This document shows, piece after piece, positions 7,551-16,140 of a stretch of DNA of 64,000 nucleotides. Each line of letters opens with the position of its first letter. The stretch's first letter is position 1. Both the position numbers and the translations under genes were made by a program. The notes below the pieces were generated by a model. That model ran no database searches and was not told where the DNA came from. It saw nothing but the letters and a program-made list of their open reading frames with translations. Source of the DNA: CAWGJC01 sp965276665 (GTDB lineage: Bacteria; Pseudomonadota; Alphaproteobacteria; Acetobacterales; Acetobacteraceae); contig OZ255620.1 in assembly GCA_965276665.1 (NCBI GenBank), positions 1,922,001 through 1,986,000 of the forward strand. Direction: 5' to 3'.

Positions 7551-8341
7551 CGCGGCGTCTCTCCCGGTTCGGCGAGCATCAGCCCTCCCTGGCGCGCGCC
7601 GCTGAACAGCAGCGCGCCCGCGAAATAGGCGTTGATGCGGTCCTCCTCGCGTGCCGTCACTTGGTCGGGATCGGCGAGGCCGGGGATGCGGCGGAATTCC
7701 TGCGCGAGCATCAAACGGACGCGCACGAAGCCGCCGCGCAAACCGCGCCGCGGCTTCACGTCGGCATAATAGATCGGCAGCAGCACGGTCCGGCCCGGCG
7801 ATATCGTCACCTCGAGGTAGCGCAGGATGCGCACGGCGCGATCGACCCAGAGATCGTGCACCACGCCGCATTCCACATGCCGGCGGTCCACCACCGTCAG
7901 GGCGCGCGGATCGGCGTCGCCCGGCGCCACCTTCCAGTCGCGCGCAAGGCGCAGCGGCCGCACCTGTGGATGGCCGAACGCCATGAACGGCTCGTTCATG
8001 CGCAGAGGATAGGCGCCGGGGCCGATCTCGGCGCGCATCGGGTCGCCGATCGGCACCAGCGGCGCGCCGGGGAAGCGGAGTAGTGGCGCTGCGGCCAACG
8101 TCGCGGGCGGCTCGTCATGCGGCACCTGTGTCGTGCTGCCGTTGAGCAGCAGATAGGTCTTCGGCGGCGGCGCCGGCGGGAAACCCTCGATCGGCCGGCC
8201 CACCGGCGAGACATCCTCCATCGGATATCCCTCGCGCTTGTCCTCGCGCCGCAGGTAGAAGACGAGCCCGGCGAAGAACAGGAAGAACGCCGCGACCAGG
8301 ATCTGGACCGCGTCGAGATGCAGGGTGATGGCGCCGCTCAT
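7547..8341 (-). CDS. puhA: Photosynthetic reaction centre H subunit
   Basis: The H subunit caps the L-M core on the cytoplasmic side and shapes proton delivery to QB. The 264 residues have one N-terminal membrane helix (DAVQILVAAFFLFFAGLVFY) followed by RREDKREGYPMED. The cytoplasmic barrel contains DPRALTVVDRRHVECGVVHD, the buried acidic segment RYLEVTI and LLPIYYADVK. Length is normal (about 255-265). It follows pufC after 18 bases with a GGAG site 9 bases before ATG 8341, and its stop overlaps puhB. In well-known purple bacteria puhA is usually in a separate puh operon, so this position directly behind pufC is unusual. Confidence 0.95.
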   Translation of the reverse strand: MSGAITLHLDAVQILVAAFFLFFAGLVFYLRREDKREGYPMEDVSPVGRPIEGFPPAPPPKTYLLLNGSTTQVPHDEPPATLAAAPLLRFPGAPLVPIGDPMRAEIGPGAYPLRMNEPFMAFGHPQVRPLRLARDWKVAPGDADPRALTVVDRRHVECGVVHDLWVDRAVRILRYLEVTISPGRTVLLPIYYADVKPRRGLRGGFVRVRLMLAQEFRRIPGLADPDQVTAREEDRINAYFAGALLFSGARQGGLMLAEPGETPR

Positions 8342-8359
8342 CGCGATCGCTCCGATCGT

Positions 8360-9421
8360 TCAGCCATGGGAGGGGGCGGTGAGCCCGGGATAGTCCTGCA
8401 GCATCAGCGCGCCGCCGAGCGGCTTCGGCTCGCCGTAATGGCAGGTCGCGCACAGCACGAGCCCGTTGCCGAGCTGGCGGCCGGTGTCGCGCGCCGGCAG
8501 CACCGGCAGGTCGGTCGCGTCGGTACGCTGGCGCGTCTGCGGCACGATCGCGGGAAGATGCAGTAGGAAGTTGCGGTTGAGGTCGCGGGTGAGATGGATG
8601 CCGTCATAGGCCGTCCAGCGCGCCGGCGTGCTCTGCGCCCAGCTCTCGAAAGCGCGCGAATTGTGGCAGTAGCCGCAATTGACGCCGATCCCGTCCGACA
8701 TCTGCATCATCATCTCATAGACGCGCTTGGCGACGATCTGCGCCGCGACGGTATTGCCGGGCAGCGCGGTCGCGGACTGCACGGAGATCGGCGTCTCCTC
8801 GAGCAGGTACTCGGCATAGCTGTCATCGGGGAAGAACTTGCCTACCGTGTCGGCGCCCTCGTTCCAGTTCTCCTGCTTGGCGATGAAGGGTTGATCCGGG
8901 CGCGGCGGCAGCGGGAACCACATGTCAGCCGGTACCGGCTGGCCGCGATGACAGGTGTAGCAGGTGACGCCCGCCGCCCCGACATGGTTCTTCCAGTCGG
9001 CGTTGATGTGCCGCACCATCCGCAGCATCAACCGCGCCGCCTGCTTCTCGGGCTTGGCATCGGCGGCGTAATCCTGCCCGGTGTGGCAGAACGCGCAGCC
9101 CTGTTGCGGCGCCACCCAGGCGGTCATCGCATGCTGCAGCCGCATGAACTCCGCGGCGCTCAAATCGGTAAGCACTTGCACGTTCTTGTATGTCGCGGCG
9201 GCGGCGGGTCCGCCTGTCGCGACCGGCGGGAGCGGCGCCGGCGCAACCTGGCTCACCGGCTCGGGCAGATGTCCGCGGGCGAACTGGATCATTGAGGTCG
9301 GGGAAATCCCGATCTCGGTGGCGCCGACCGGCGGGCGCACCCATTGCGGCACGAACACGACGAAGGCCGCCGCCGCGATCGCCGCGCCACCGAGCCAGAC
9401 CATCGTGATCCGCCCGCGCAT
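8360..9421 (-). CDS. pufC: Reaction centre tetraheme cytochrome c subunit
   Basis: Periplasmic tetraheme cytochrome that re-reduces the photo-oxidised special pair. The 353 residues begin with an uncleaved-looking membrane anchor (residues 6-25) without a lipobox cysteine. Four c-type heme sites are present: CAFCH (109-113), CYTCH (154-158), CGYCH (249-253) and CATCH (324-328), in the paired spacing of PufC. Helices LMLRMVRHIN and VYEMMMQMSD carry the expected axial methionines. The start is ATG 9421, overlapping the pufM stop as TGATG. Pairing with pufM and pufL confirms the role. Confidence 0.96.
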   Translation of the reverse strand: MRGRITMVWLGGAAIAAAAFVVFVPQWVRPPVGATEIGISPTSMIQFARGHLPEPVSQVAPAPLPPVATGGPAAAATYKNVQVLTDLSAAEFMRLQHAMTAWVAPQQGCAFCHTGQDYAADAKPEKQAARLMLRMVRHINADWKNHVGAAGVTCYTCHRGQPVPADMWFPLPPRPDQPFIAKQENWNEGADTVGKFFPDDSYAEYLLEETPISVQSATALPGNTVAAQIVAKRVYEMMMQMSDGIGVNCGYCHNSRAFESWAQSTPARWTAYDGIHLTRDLNRNFLLHLPAIVPQTRQRTDATDLPVLPARDTGRQLGNGLVLCATCHYGEPKPLGGALMLQDYPGLTAPSHG

Positions 9422-10416
9422 CACGGCGCGCCCAGCGAGGGCAGCTTCACCGCGCCCAGCGGGGGCGCCGTCGGAAGGCCGGGCATTACCGGGTAGTCCG
9501 GCGCGATTCCGTGCTTGACGCCCCAGAGATACCAGTTATCCACCAGCGTGCCGGTGATGATGATGCCGATGCCGCCGGTGAGCGTGGTGAGGATCGCGAA
9601 CCAGTAGATCCAGCGATGGATCGATTCGAAATTTGCGTTGAACCCCATGGTCCAGCGCCAGAACAGCGCGGCGCGCTCCATCGCCGTGCCGCGATCGGCG
9701 ATCTCATGCGTCTCGCGTTCGCCACCGAAGCGCGCCACGGCGAGAATGGTGCCGGCATGCATTGCGAAGAGCAGCGTCGATCCGTACAGGAACACGATCG
9801 ACAGCATGTGAAATGGATCGTAGAAGATGTTGCCGTAGCGCAGCGAGAACGTCGCGGTCCAGTTGAGGTGCGGGATGATCCCGAACGGCACCGCCTCGGA
9901 CCAGCTTCCCATCAGGATCGGGCGGATGAAGCCGAGCACGAGGTAGAGCCAGATCGCTGAGGCGAAGGCCCAGGCGACATGCGTGCCCATGCCGATCGCG
10001 ATGGCACGCCGATACATCCGCACCCACCACAGCAGGATGGCGGCGGTGAGGAAGAACCCGGCCATCAGCCACCACCCGCCCTCGGCGAGCGGCGGAAACA
10101 GCGACAGCCCGTATTTCGCCGGCGGCGGATCGAGACCGAGGAAAGGCAGCATTTTGACGAAGCGGATCGGGTTCCAGCCGACCGAGGCCCACATGTTGAG
10201 GCCGATGATCTCGATCGCGATGAAGCCGCAGACGAGCGACAGCGTGCCGGTGACGCCGAGATAGGTCGGCCCGACCTGGCTCTCGCCGATCCGCCCGAGC
10301 CATCGCGAGTGGAACGGCCGCATCAGCCGACGGAACGCGCCCGGCGGCAGAGCGACTTCCTCCTCGAGCGGTCCGTGCAGCTCGATCGCCGTGTAGAGTG
10401 TGGAAAACCGTGCCAC
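9421..10416 (-). CDS. pufM: Photosynthetic reaction centre M subunit
   Basis: M subunit of the type-2 reaction centre, binding bacteriochlorophyll, bacteriopheophytin, QA and the iron atom with L. Five membrane helices are visible, with GGWWLMAGFFLTAAILLWW, FGIIPHLNWTATFSLRYGN, FYDPFHMLSIVFLYGSTLLF, FHMLS and ALFWRWTMGFNANFESIHRW carrying the ligand histidines and the QA pocket. The start is inferred as GTG 10416 (VARFSTLYTAIELHGP), 17 bases after the pufL stop with a GAGG-like site. The longer open frame from 10545 is rejected because it only re-reads pufL. The resulting 331 residues agree with PufM proteins that pair with PufC. Confidence 0.94.
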   Translation of the reverse strand: MARFSTLYTAIELHGPLEEEVALPPGAFRRLMRPFHSRWLGRIGESQVGPTYLGVTGTLSLVCGFIAIEIIGLNMWASVGWNPIRFVKMLPFLGLDPPPAKYGLSLFPPLAEGGWWLMAGFFLTAAILLWWVRMYRRAIAIGMGTHVAWAFASAIWLYLVLGFIRPILMGSWSEAVPFGIIPHLNWTATFSLRYGNIFYDPFHMLSIVFLYGSTLLFAMHAGTILAVARFGGERETHEIADRGTAMERAALFWRWTMGFNANFESIHRWIYWFAILTTLTGGIGIIITGTLVDNWYLWGVKHGIAPDYPVMPGLPTAPPLGAVKLPSLGAP

Positions 10417-10433
10417 CGCGCAGGCCTCGCAAT

Positions 10434-11273
10434 TCAGTTGAAGCCGTGCGGGCTCCAGATCGGCAGGTTGAGCCACCAGCTCCACCAATACGGCCAGCCG
10501 CGGGTCCAGAACGGACCCGAGATGATCATGCAGAACGCGCTCCACACCCCGGCATTGATCGCGAGGAAAAAGCCGAGCCGGTGGATGCCGAGCTCGCCGA
10601 TCGAATAGACGATGGTGTCGCGGAAGTAGGCGCTCTCATGGCCGCCATATTTCAGCGGCAGTCCGCGCCCCGGATTTGCCGCCGCCAGGATCTCGCCGCC
10701 ATGCAGCGCGAGCGCGAAGGTGGTGGTGAAGAAGAACGACACCGCCAGCATGTGCGCCGGATTATAGTGGAAATGCAGATACTGGTAGCCGACGTTCGAC
10801 ACCCAGTCGAGATGGCTCATGATGCCGTAGGGAAAGCCGAATCCCCAGGCGCCGAGCAGCAGCGGCCGGATGACGACGAGGGTGACATAGGCGAAGATGG
10901 CTGCGCTGAACGCGATCGGCACGTGCAATCCCATCCCGAGCTTGCGCGCGATCTCCACCTGGCGCAGCGCCCAGGAGCAGAAGGCGCCGATCGCGCAGAT
11001 GGTGATGATCTGCCAAAGCCCGCCATCGCGCAGCGGCGCCCAGCCGAGCCCGTAGCGCACCGGCGGCGGGTTGATGCTGATCTTGAACAGCGCCCAGGTC
11101 GGCCCGATCGCCGCGCCGTAGATGATGAGCGCGGTGCCGAGCGTGGCGAAGATCATCGTGGTCACGCCGAAGAAGCCCACATAGAATGGGCCGACCCAAA
11201 AATCGAACAGATCGCCGCCGATCAGGGTACCGCCGCGTACGCGATATTTCCGTTCGTAGGAAAGCAGCGCCAT
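10434..11273 (-). CDS. pufL: Photosynthetic reaction centre L subunit
   Basis: L subunit of the quinone-type reaction centre, 279 residues. It opens MALLSYERKYRVRGGTL as in other purple bacteria and has five membrane helices. FPYGIMSHLDWVSNVGYQY, FHYNPAHMLAVSFFF and LALHGGEILAAANP carry the chlorophyll and iron ligands, and ESAYFRDTIVYSIGELGIHR is the QB pocket with the conserved Glu, Ser and iron-binding His. ATG 11273 is chosen over the open frame start at 11291 because of a GGAGG site 6 bases upstream and the family N-terminus. It is the first gene of the operon; no pufB or pufA precedes it. Confidence 0.97.
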   Translation of the reverse strand: MALLSYERKYRVRGGTLIGGDLFDFWVGPFYVGFFGVTTMIFATLGTALIIYGAAIGPTWALFKISINPPPVRYGLGWAPLRDGGLWQIITICAIGAFCSWALRQVEIARKLGMGLHVPIAFSAAIFAYVTLVVIRPLLLGAWGFGFPYGIMSHLDWVSNVGYQYLHFHYNPAHMLAVSFFFTTTFALALHGGEILAAANPGRGLPLKYGGHESAYFRDTIVYSIGELGIHRLGFFLAINAGVWSAFCMIISGPFWTRGWPYWWSWWLNLPIWSPHGFN

Positions 11274-11377
11274 CGGGGGCCTCCGTCGCATTCGTCACGT
11301 CGGAGTGTAGTGCGCGGCGGCGGCGCGTGTGTCAACTTAAATGGACTTTAAGACGTGTCAATTTGGAGCAACGGACC
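11274..11377. promoter_or_regulatory. Divergent intergenic region driving the puf-puh operon and the SH3 gene
   Basis: Only 104 bp separate pufL from the divergent SH3-type gene, so the puf promoter should lie here or within the neighbour. The direct repeat GTGTCAA occurs twice near 11330-11362, and TGT-N12-ACT is one base short of the PpsR/CrtJ consensus TGT-N12-ACA. No small ORF with an LH1 alpha or beta pattern fits. The promoter assignment is inferred from position. Confidence 0.4.
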
Positions 11378-11749
11378 GTGAGTGATCGCCGCCATACCGG
11401 CCGCCTGGCCGCGTTGGTTCTGCCCGTCCTGCTGGTCCTCATTCCGTTCGGCGAAGCCGGCGCCGCGCAGATCCGATGGCCGACCTACATGCATGCCGGC
11501 CCGGGCCAGCAATACGCGGTTATCGACGAGCTCAGTCGCGACGAGACCCTGCGGGTCCAGGGCTGCGCCGCCGGCTGGTGCCGCGTGATGGTCGGCGACG
11601 CAGTCGGCTATGTCGAAGCCGAGGCGGTAGCCAGCGCCGCCACGCCGCCCGAAGCCGCCCGCCCGCAGCCGGCGACGCGGGAAGGTTGCTTCCTGACGCT
11701 GCAGCAGGGGTATCCGCGCGGCGATGCGACCCGCTTCTGTCCACGCTGA
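11378..11749 (+). CDS. Secreted SH3-domain protein
   Basis: A small exported protein of 123 residues. GTG 11378 follows a GGAG site 9 bases upstream and gives a clear signal peptide (LAALVLPVLLVLIPFGEAGAA). The mature part is one bacterial SH3-like domain (YMHAGPGQQYAVIDELSRDE, QGCAAGWCRVMVGDAVGYVE), then an Ala/Pro linker and a short Cys-containing tail (EGCFLTLQQGYPRGD). Such domains bind peptides or cell-wall components; the partner is unknown. It is divergent from pufL and may share its regulatory region, with no evident functional link. Confidence 0.7.
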   Translation: MSDRRHTGRLAALVLPVLLVLIPFGEAGAAQIRWPTYMHAGPGQQYAVIDELSRDETLRVQGCAAGWCRVMVGDAVGYVEAEAVASAATPPEAARPQPATREGCFLTLQQGYPRGDATRFCPR

Positions 11750-12274
11750 CCGCAGCAAGGGTCTCGCCGTGGGGCACGTGACGATCTTGCCGCCCTGTTT
11801 TGGCCCAGTGGCGATGGTCGCATTACCCCGCAACCTGTGTCGTTCTGCACGACGTCCCGATGATGCCGCGGGCACTGAGCACGGCCTCGTACTCGCCGTC
11901 TGCGGCAAGATGCATTCGTGAAGGAGCGCCACGTCGCCACCGGAAATCATGCTGAGCGCGATCGCCATGGTGAGGTACAAGAGGAAGTCCGTGTAATTGG
12001 TCCACAGCGGCGGGAGCGAAACGCGCACTGCTTTCAGCGCCTAGCGCGGCACCGGGCACTACAGGGACTGCCTTGATTCCGACCCAGCTCAACGACGGAC
12101 GGTGCATCCGGTCCGGCACCTATGCCCATCCGCCGTTGAGCTGCCTGAAAATCCCTTTTTGTCGGTGCGGAATTCAATTCGGGCCGGGCGGAGGATTTTA
12201 CTCGCGGCGATCCCGGACACCGCGGCACTTCAAATCCCCCTTCAAGCACCTGCTTCATCTGCCCTCTAATCTTC
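11750..12274. other. Intergenic stretch with no supportable gene
   Basis: About 525 bp between the SH3 gene and the repeat cluster. Short open frames exist on both strands, but none has a ribosome site, coding bias or a recognised domain. One minus-strand frame contains a hydrophobic run (TDFLLYLTMAIALSMIS) near 11980. It lacks the histidine pattern of light-harvesting polypeptides and is not called. Confidence 0.5.
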
Positions 12275-12417
12275 TGTCCGGGTGCGCCGGACGGTCCGGA
12301 CAACGGACACCCCTAAAGGGGTGTGTCCTGTCCGTCCGGTCCGACCGGCTCAGGCACCGTGTCTCGGACAACGGACAAGTCCGGCTCTGTCCGGACATTG
12401 TCCGGCTGTCCGGACCT
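12275..12417. repeat. Cluster of TGTCCGG-type repeats, possible iteron region
   Basis: A 140-bp stretch packed with TCCGGAC/GTCCGG motifs. The 13-mer CGGACAACGGACA occurs at 12297 and 12365, and further CTGTCCGGAC copies lie at about 12388-12415. A hairpin, ACACCCC-TAAA-GGGGTGT, sits at 12307-12324. It lies immediately downstream of a degraded RepA/AAA-type gene. Iteron-like arrays next to such genes suggest a replication or maintenance site of an integrated element, but this is inference from context. Confidence 0.55.
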
Positions 12418-12430
12418 TTCGCACCCGGAA

Positions 12431-13131
12431 TCATCCACTGCACAATGCTTCCATTTCCTCCCGCCGCACCGCCGTCCTACCTGGCACCCACGCCCATCCG
12501 CCGTGCACTCCCACGAGCCCCTGCGCCAAAAGTGCGTCTCGGACGCGGCTGAAGGTTCGACGCTTCGAGTCCGGCTTGCTGTCCGACGTCTCACCGAACC
12601 GCTCAGCCCACACACTCACCTCGACGCCAAGCACGCCGGGCGGGAACGCCTCATCGGTCGGCAACATTTCGCCGACTGCCATTATCGCATCCTCCAGTCG
12701 GGTCAGCGCGGTTTGCTGCTGCGGTGGCAGCTTCGTCTCGGCCGAAGGCGCCTCCGTGCGCACCACCGGCACGAGTGTCTCCCGGCCCGGTCCGACCGTG
12801 TATTTCACGAGGTCAAAATGCAGGCCGGGCGCTTCTTCGAGATCTTTCTGGAGGGTGTTCGAGAGAGTCATTACCCAGTTGCCCGGAGTCCCCTTTTTCC
12901 GAAGCGCGAACTCGGTCTCAACCGCTGCCGGCAGCGCGTTGGTGCCCCGCCCGCCTCGCGTCGGATCTTTCCCGAAGAGGTGAACCAGCAGGAGCGCGCA
13001 ACCGAGATCCTCGCGGATCCTGTCGCAGTGCGCCACGACGAGGCCCATCTCTTTAAGGGAACTCTCTCAACGCCCGGGATTGCGCGCGCGAGCGTGTCGA
13101 TCACGAAGAGCCGCACGGGCTGGTCTCCCTG
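12431..13131 (-). pseudogene. RepA-like AAA ATPase (AAA_25 type), truncated and frameshifted
   Basis: The frame opens abruptly after a stop at 13132 with QPVRLFVIDTLARAIPG, a Walker B region of RepA/DnaB-like ATPases of plasmids and islands. Near 13060 the frame shifts at a GAGAGAG run and the family sequence continues as MGLVVAHCDRIREDLG, LLLVHLFGKDPTRGGRG and VETEFALRK. A C-terminal winged-helix-like piece follows (RRTFSRVRDALLAQGLVGV). The Walker A half is gone, replaced by DNA next to the IS21 left end. The family moves DNA at replication origins; this copy is dead. Confidence 0.6.
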
Positions 13132-13157
13132 TCAATCGGCGCGGAAACGGGCCTCTC

Positions 13158-13183
13158 TATCGGCGTGCAAAAGGGACCCCTTT
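13158..13183 (+). repeat. IS21 left terminal repeat
   Basis: TATCGGCGTGCAAAAGGGAC followed by CCCTTT. It is the inverse of the two right-end copies; only one copy is recognisable at this end, so an outer copy may have been lost with the flank. Confidence 0.75.
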
Positions 13184-13320
13184 GTTTGGGCTTGTGCCTG
13201 TAGTCCATAGGGGGGACCCGCGCGCCGCGGAGCGCCCTTTAAAGAGGCTGGTGGAGCGGCGCGTGGGGGGTTCCTGTGGGCCCACCGGTGCAAGCCCGGG
13301 GGTGGGGTCTGGGGAGGGGG

Positions 13321-14052
13321 TCAGGCGCGGTTTTTGAAGCGCCAGCTCTCGTTGCCGGTCTCGACGATGTCGCAGTGATGGGTGAGACGATCGAGCAGCG
13401 CGGTCGTCATCTTGGCGTCGCCGAACACGGTAGGCCATTCGCCAAAGGCCAGGTTGGTGGTGACGATCACCGAGGTCTGTTCGTAGAGGCGGCTGATCAG
13501 ATGGAACAGCAGCTGATCGCCGGATTGGGCAAATGGCAGGTAACCCAGTTCGTCGAGCACCACGAAATCCATCCGGCAGAGATAGTCCGCCATTCGACCC
13601 TGACGGCCGGCGCGTCCCTCCGCCTCGAGCCGGTTGACCAGATCGACGACGGTGAAGAACCGGCCGCGGGCGCCGTCGCGGATGCAGGCGCGCGCGATGG
13701 CGATCGCAAGATGGGTCTTGCCGGTGCCGGTGCCGCCGATCAGCACGACGTTGCGCTGATGCGCCAGGAATTCGGCGCCGGCGAGCTCACGCACCAGCGT
13801 CTCGTTGATCGGCGTGCCGTCAAAGGCGAAGTCGTCGACGTCCTTGGCCAGCGGCAGCTTGGCGATGGTGATCTGGTAGCGGATCGAGCGCGCCTGCTTC
13901 TCGGTGATCTCGGCCGTCAGCAGATCGCCGACGATGCGGGCAGGCTCATGCTGGCGCTTCACCGCGGTGCCGATGATCTCGTCATAGGCGGCCTTCATGC
14001 CATAGAGCTTCAGATCCGCCATGGCGGTCAGGATCTCGGATCTTTCTATCAA
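13321..14052 (-). CDS. istB: IS21-family helper ATPase IstB
   Basis: AAA+ ATPase of 243 residues that selects target DNA and activates the IstA transposase. The N-terminal helices (LKLYGMKAAYDEI) lead to Walker A GGTGTGKTHLA, then FFTVVDLVNRLEAEG, Walker B FVVLDELGYLPF, sensor VIVTTNLAFGEW and HHCDIVETGNESWRFKN at the end. The gene is complete. It overlaps istA by 4 bases, as usual for translational coupling in IS21. Confidence 0.96.
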   Translation of the reverse strand: MIERSEILTAMADLKLYGMKAAYDEIIGTAVKRQHEPARIVGDLLTAEITEKQARSIRYQITIAKLPLAKDVDDFAFDGTPINETLVRELAGAEFLAHQRNVVLIGGTGTGKTHLAIAIARACIRDGARGRFFTVVDLVNRLEAEGRAGRQGRMADYLCRMDFVVLDELGYLPFAQSGDQLLFHLISRLYEQTSVIVTTNLAFGEWPTVFGDAKMTTALLDRLTHHCDIVETGNESWRFKNRA

Positions 14053-15548
14053 CTGGCTCTCCTCAGACCGTCATACCGTGCGCAATCAGCGACTGGCGCA
14101 TGGCGCAGTCGAAGCGCGTCCGGGGTCATGATGGTGATCGGCGCCGCCGGCTCGCGGTGCCGAGACAGGATGTTGAGCACCACGTCGGCCGAGTGGGTCC
14201 CCTCGCGCAACGCTTCCACGCAGGCGGCCTCCACGGCGGCCAGGCCATCGCTCAGCACGGCGGCGAGGATGGCCACCATCTGGCGATCGCCATCGGCCGT
14301 GCCGGCCAGCTTGCGGCGGATCCGCTCGAGGCCGGCCGGCAGCAGCCAGTCCTTGAATGGCGCGCCATTGCGGAGCGCGCCCGGCTTGCGCGCCAGAACC
14401 GGGACGTAGTGCCAGGGGTCGAACACCGTCTGATCCCGGCTAAAACATCGGCGGTGCTCGCCAACGAGCTTCCCGTCCTGACGGAGTTCGATCCGCTCGG
14501 CATAGGCACGGATCTCGACCGGCCGCCCGACTGCATGCGCCGATACCGAGTAGCGGTTGTTGTCGAACCGAACCAGGCAGGTCTTCGAGACCGAGGCAGG
14601 TAGCGCGTGGAAGCCGTCGAAGCGCCCGGTATACGGCACCAGAGCCGTGCGCTCGGCCTCGAACACCGACCAGATCGTCTGGTCGCGCAACTCGGGATGT
14701 CGGTGTGCCCGGGCATAGGCGACGCACTTGTCCAACAACCAGGCATTCAGCTCGTCGTAGCTCTTGACCCGCACGCGCGGCGAAAAGAACCGCTCCCGCA
14801 CTACACCAACCTGATCCTCAACCTGACCTTTCTCCCATCCTGCCGCCGGCGTGCAGGCGGCGGGCTCGATCAGGTAGTGGCTGCACATCTGCAGGAACCG
14901 GCGATTATAGGCCCGCTCGCGACCGACAAAGATCGCGTCCACCGCTGCTTTGAGGTTGTCGTAGATGCCGCGCGTGCAGGTCCCGCGGAAGAATGCAAAT
15001 GCACGGTCGTGTGCGTCGAACACCATTTCCTGCGTCTCGCGCGGATACGCCCGCACGAACAACATTCGGCTATGGCACAGCCGCAAATGCGCGACTTTCA
15101 CCGTCACCGTCGTGCCACCTATCAGCACGACCTCGTGGCTCCAGTCGAACTGGTAAGCTTCTCCAGGTGCGAAGCTCAGCGGCACATATGCCGCCGCCGA
15201 GGTCGACACCTGCTCGCGTCGCCACGCCCGCGCATACCGCCGAACCGCGTCATAGCCGCCCTCGTAACCCAGTCCACGCAGCTCCTCGAAAACCCGGATC
15301 AGCGTCAGCCGCTCTCGACCAGGTCGCCCCTCATTGGCCGCAAGCAGCCGGTCCAATTCCTCCCGCCACGGCCCGAGCCGCGGCATCGGCTGCTGCTCGC
15401 GTTCGTAACGAAACTCCGTCGCCTCCGACCGCAACACCTTGCGCACGACCTTCCGCGACACCCGCAGCTCGCGGCAGATCGCCTTGATCGACTTCCCCTG
15501 TACAAAATACGCCCGCCGGATCCGCGCAATCGTCTCCACCACCAGCAT
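14049..15548 (-). CDS. istA: IS21-family transposase IstA
   Basis: DDE transposase of 499 residues. An N-terminal HTH (VQGKSIKAICRELRVSRKVV) is followed by the catalytic core: YQFDWSHEVVLIGG gives the first Asp, GIYDNLKAAVDAIFVG the second and AAGWEKGQVEDQVGVVRERF the Glu region. The C-terminal beta-barrel segment has NRYSVSAHAVGRPVEIRAYA. ATG 15548 (MLVVETIARIRRAYF) is chosen; the open frame extends 8 codons further into the IS end. Both IS21 genes look intact, so the element may still be mobile. Confidence 0.95.
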   Translation of the reverse strand: MLVVETIARIRRAYFVQGKSIKAICRELRVSRKVVRKVLRSEATEFRYEREQQPMPRLGPWREELDRLLAANEGRPGRERLTLIRVFEELRGLGYEGGYDAVRRYARAWRREQVSTSAAAYVPLSFAPGEAYQFDWSHEVVLIGGTTVTVKVAHLRLCHSRMLFVRAYPRETQEMVFDAHDRAFAFFRGTCTRGIYDNLKAAVDAIFVGRERAYNRRFLQMCSHYLIEPAACTPAAGWEKGQVEDQVGVVRERFFSPRVRVKSYDELNAWLLDKCVAYARAHRHPELRDQTIWSVFEAERTALVPYTGRFDGFHALPASVSKTCLVRFDNNRYSVSAHAVGRPVEIRAYAERIELRQDGKLVGEHRRCFSRDQTVFDPWHYVPVLARKPGALRNGAPFKDWLLPAGLERIRRKLAGTADGDRQMVAILAAVLSDGLAAVEAACVEALREGTHSADVVLNILSRHREPAAPITIMTPDALRLRHAPVADCARYDGLRRAS

Positions 15549-15600
15549 CCCAATCCGGCCCCCGCACCACAACGAGAGCCATCGTGAACCCCACCGTCAG

Positions 15601-15662
15601 AGGGGTCCCTTTCGGACGCCGATCAACACTCCAACAGGGTCCCTATTCCACGCCGATCAACA
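15601..15662 (-). repeat. IS21 right terminal repeats (two copies)
   Basis: Inner copy at 15601 (AGGGGTCCCTTTCGGACGCC) and outer copy at 15635 (CAGGGTCCCTATTCCACGCC), each followed by GATCAAC. They are spaced 34 bp apart and inverted relative to the left end. Confidence 0.8.
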
Positions 15663-16140
15663 AGCCGTTCCAAAATCCTTGCCGCGCATTCTCCTTCAAG
15701 GCCCGCAAGGTGTGTTTGGCGTTCTCCTTGGATTGGTATTCGTCGAACAGCCATGATCTGGCGCATCATGATGTGCATTGGATCGTCGCCCAGTTCCTGC
15801 GTCATGGAAACAAGACGGACGCCGTTTTTCGCCAGCTTCCTGACGTAGAATTCCAGCTCGAAATGGTCGCGGAAGAACCGGCTGAAGGAATGGACGACCA
15901 CCACGTCAAAGGCGGCAGGCTGGCAGTGCCCGCCTCCATCATCTTCTGAAACTCCGGGCGGCGGTCATTCGTGGCTGACGCGCCGGGTTCCACATAGGTC
16001 TCGACGAGCTGGTAGCCGCGCGAAGCGCAATAGCTCTCGCCTTGCTTGCGCTGATCTGGGATCGACACGTCATGCTCGGCCTGCCGCGCGGTCGAAACGC
16101 GCAGATAGATGGCGGCGTGAAGGGGGAGGCCGCTCGTCAT
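15663..16140 (-). pseudogene. Serine recombinase (resolvase) remnant, frameshifted and cut by IS21
   Basis: The N-terminal catalytic domain is legible: AAIYLRVSTARQAEHDVSIP with the active serine, SYCASRGYQLVETYVEPG and DRRPEFQKMM. A frameshift near 15900 moves the rest into another frame (VVVHSFSRFFRDHFELEFYV, then GVRLVSMTQELGDDPMHIMM). A second shift near 15750 follows QIMA, where the family continues with an LFDEYQSKE-like segment. IS21 removes the DNA-binding half. Its ATG overlaps the stop of the upstream HTH gene. It is a large-serine-recombinase-like relic of an island. Confidence 0.78.

Larger units (their letters stand above)
13158..15662 (-). mobile_element. IS21-family insertion sequence
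   Basis: Two overlapping genes, istA then istB, on the minus strand, bounded by related terminal repeats. The left end has ATCGGCGTGCAAAAGGGACC (13159-13178). The right end has the inverted form twice, at 15601-15625 and 15635-15662. Multiple terminal binding sites are typical of IS21. Flanking genes differ on the two sides (RepA-like remnant versus recombinase remnant), so rearrangement or deletion occurred next to it. Confidence 0.88.

Noticed and set aside
10417..10545. Longer PufM start at 10545
   Set aside because: The extra 43 codons re-read pufL in another frame, and the family N-terminus begins at the GTG at 10416.
11320..11370. PpsR/CrtJ-like site upstream of pufL
   Set aside because: The best match is TGT-N12-ACT, one base off the ACA half-site and single. 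Not strong enough for a feature.
11880..12030. Minus-strand hydrophobic peptide as a possible LH1 polypeptide
   Set aside because: No conserved His in the membrane segment, no ribosome site and wrong size for pufA or pufB.
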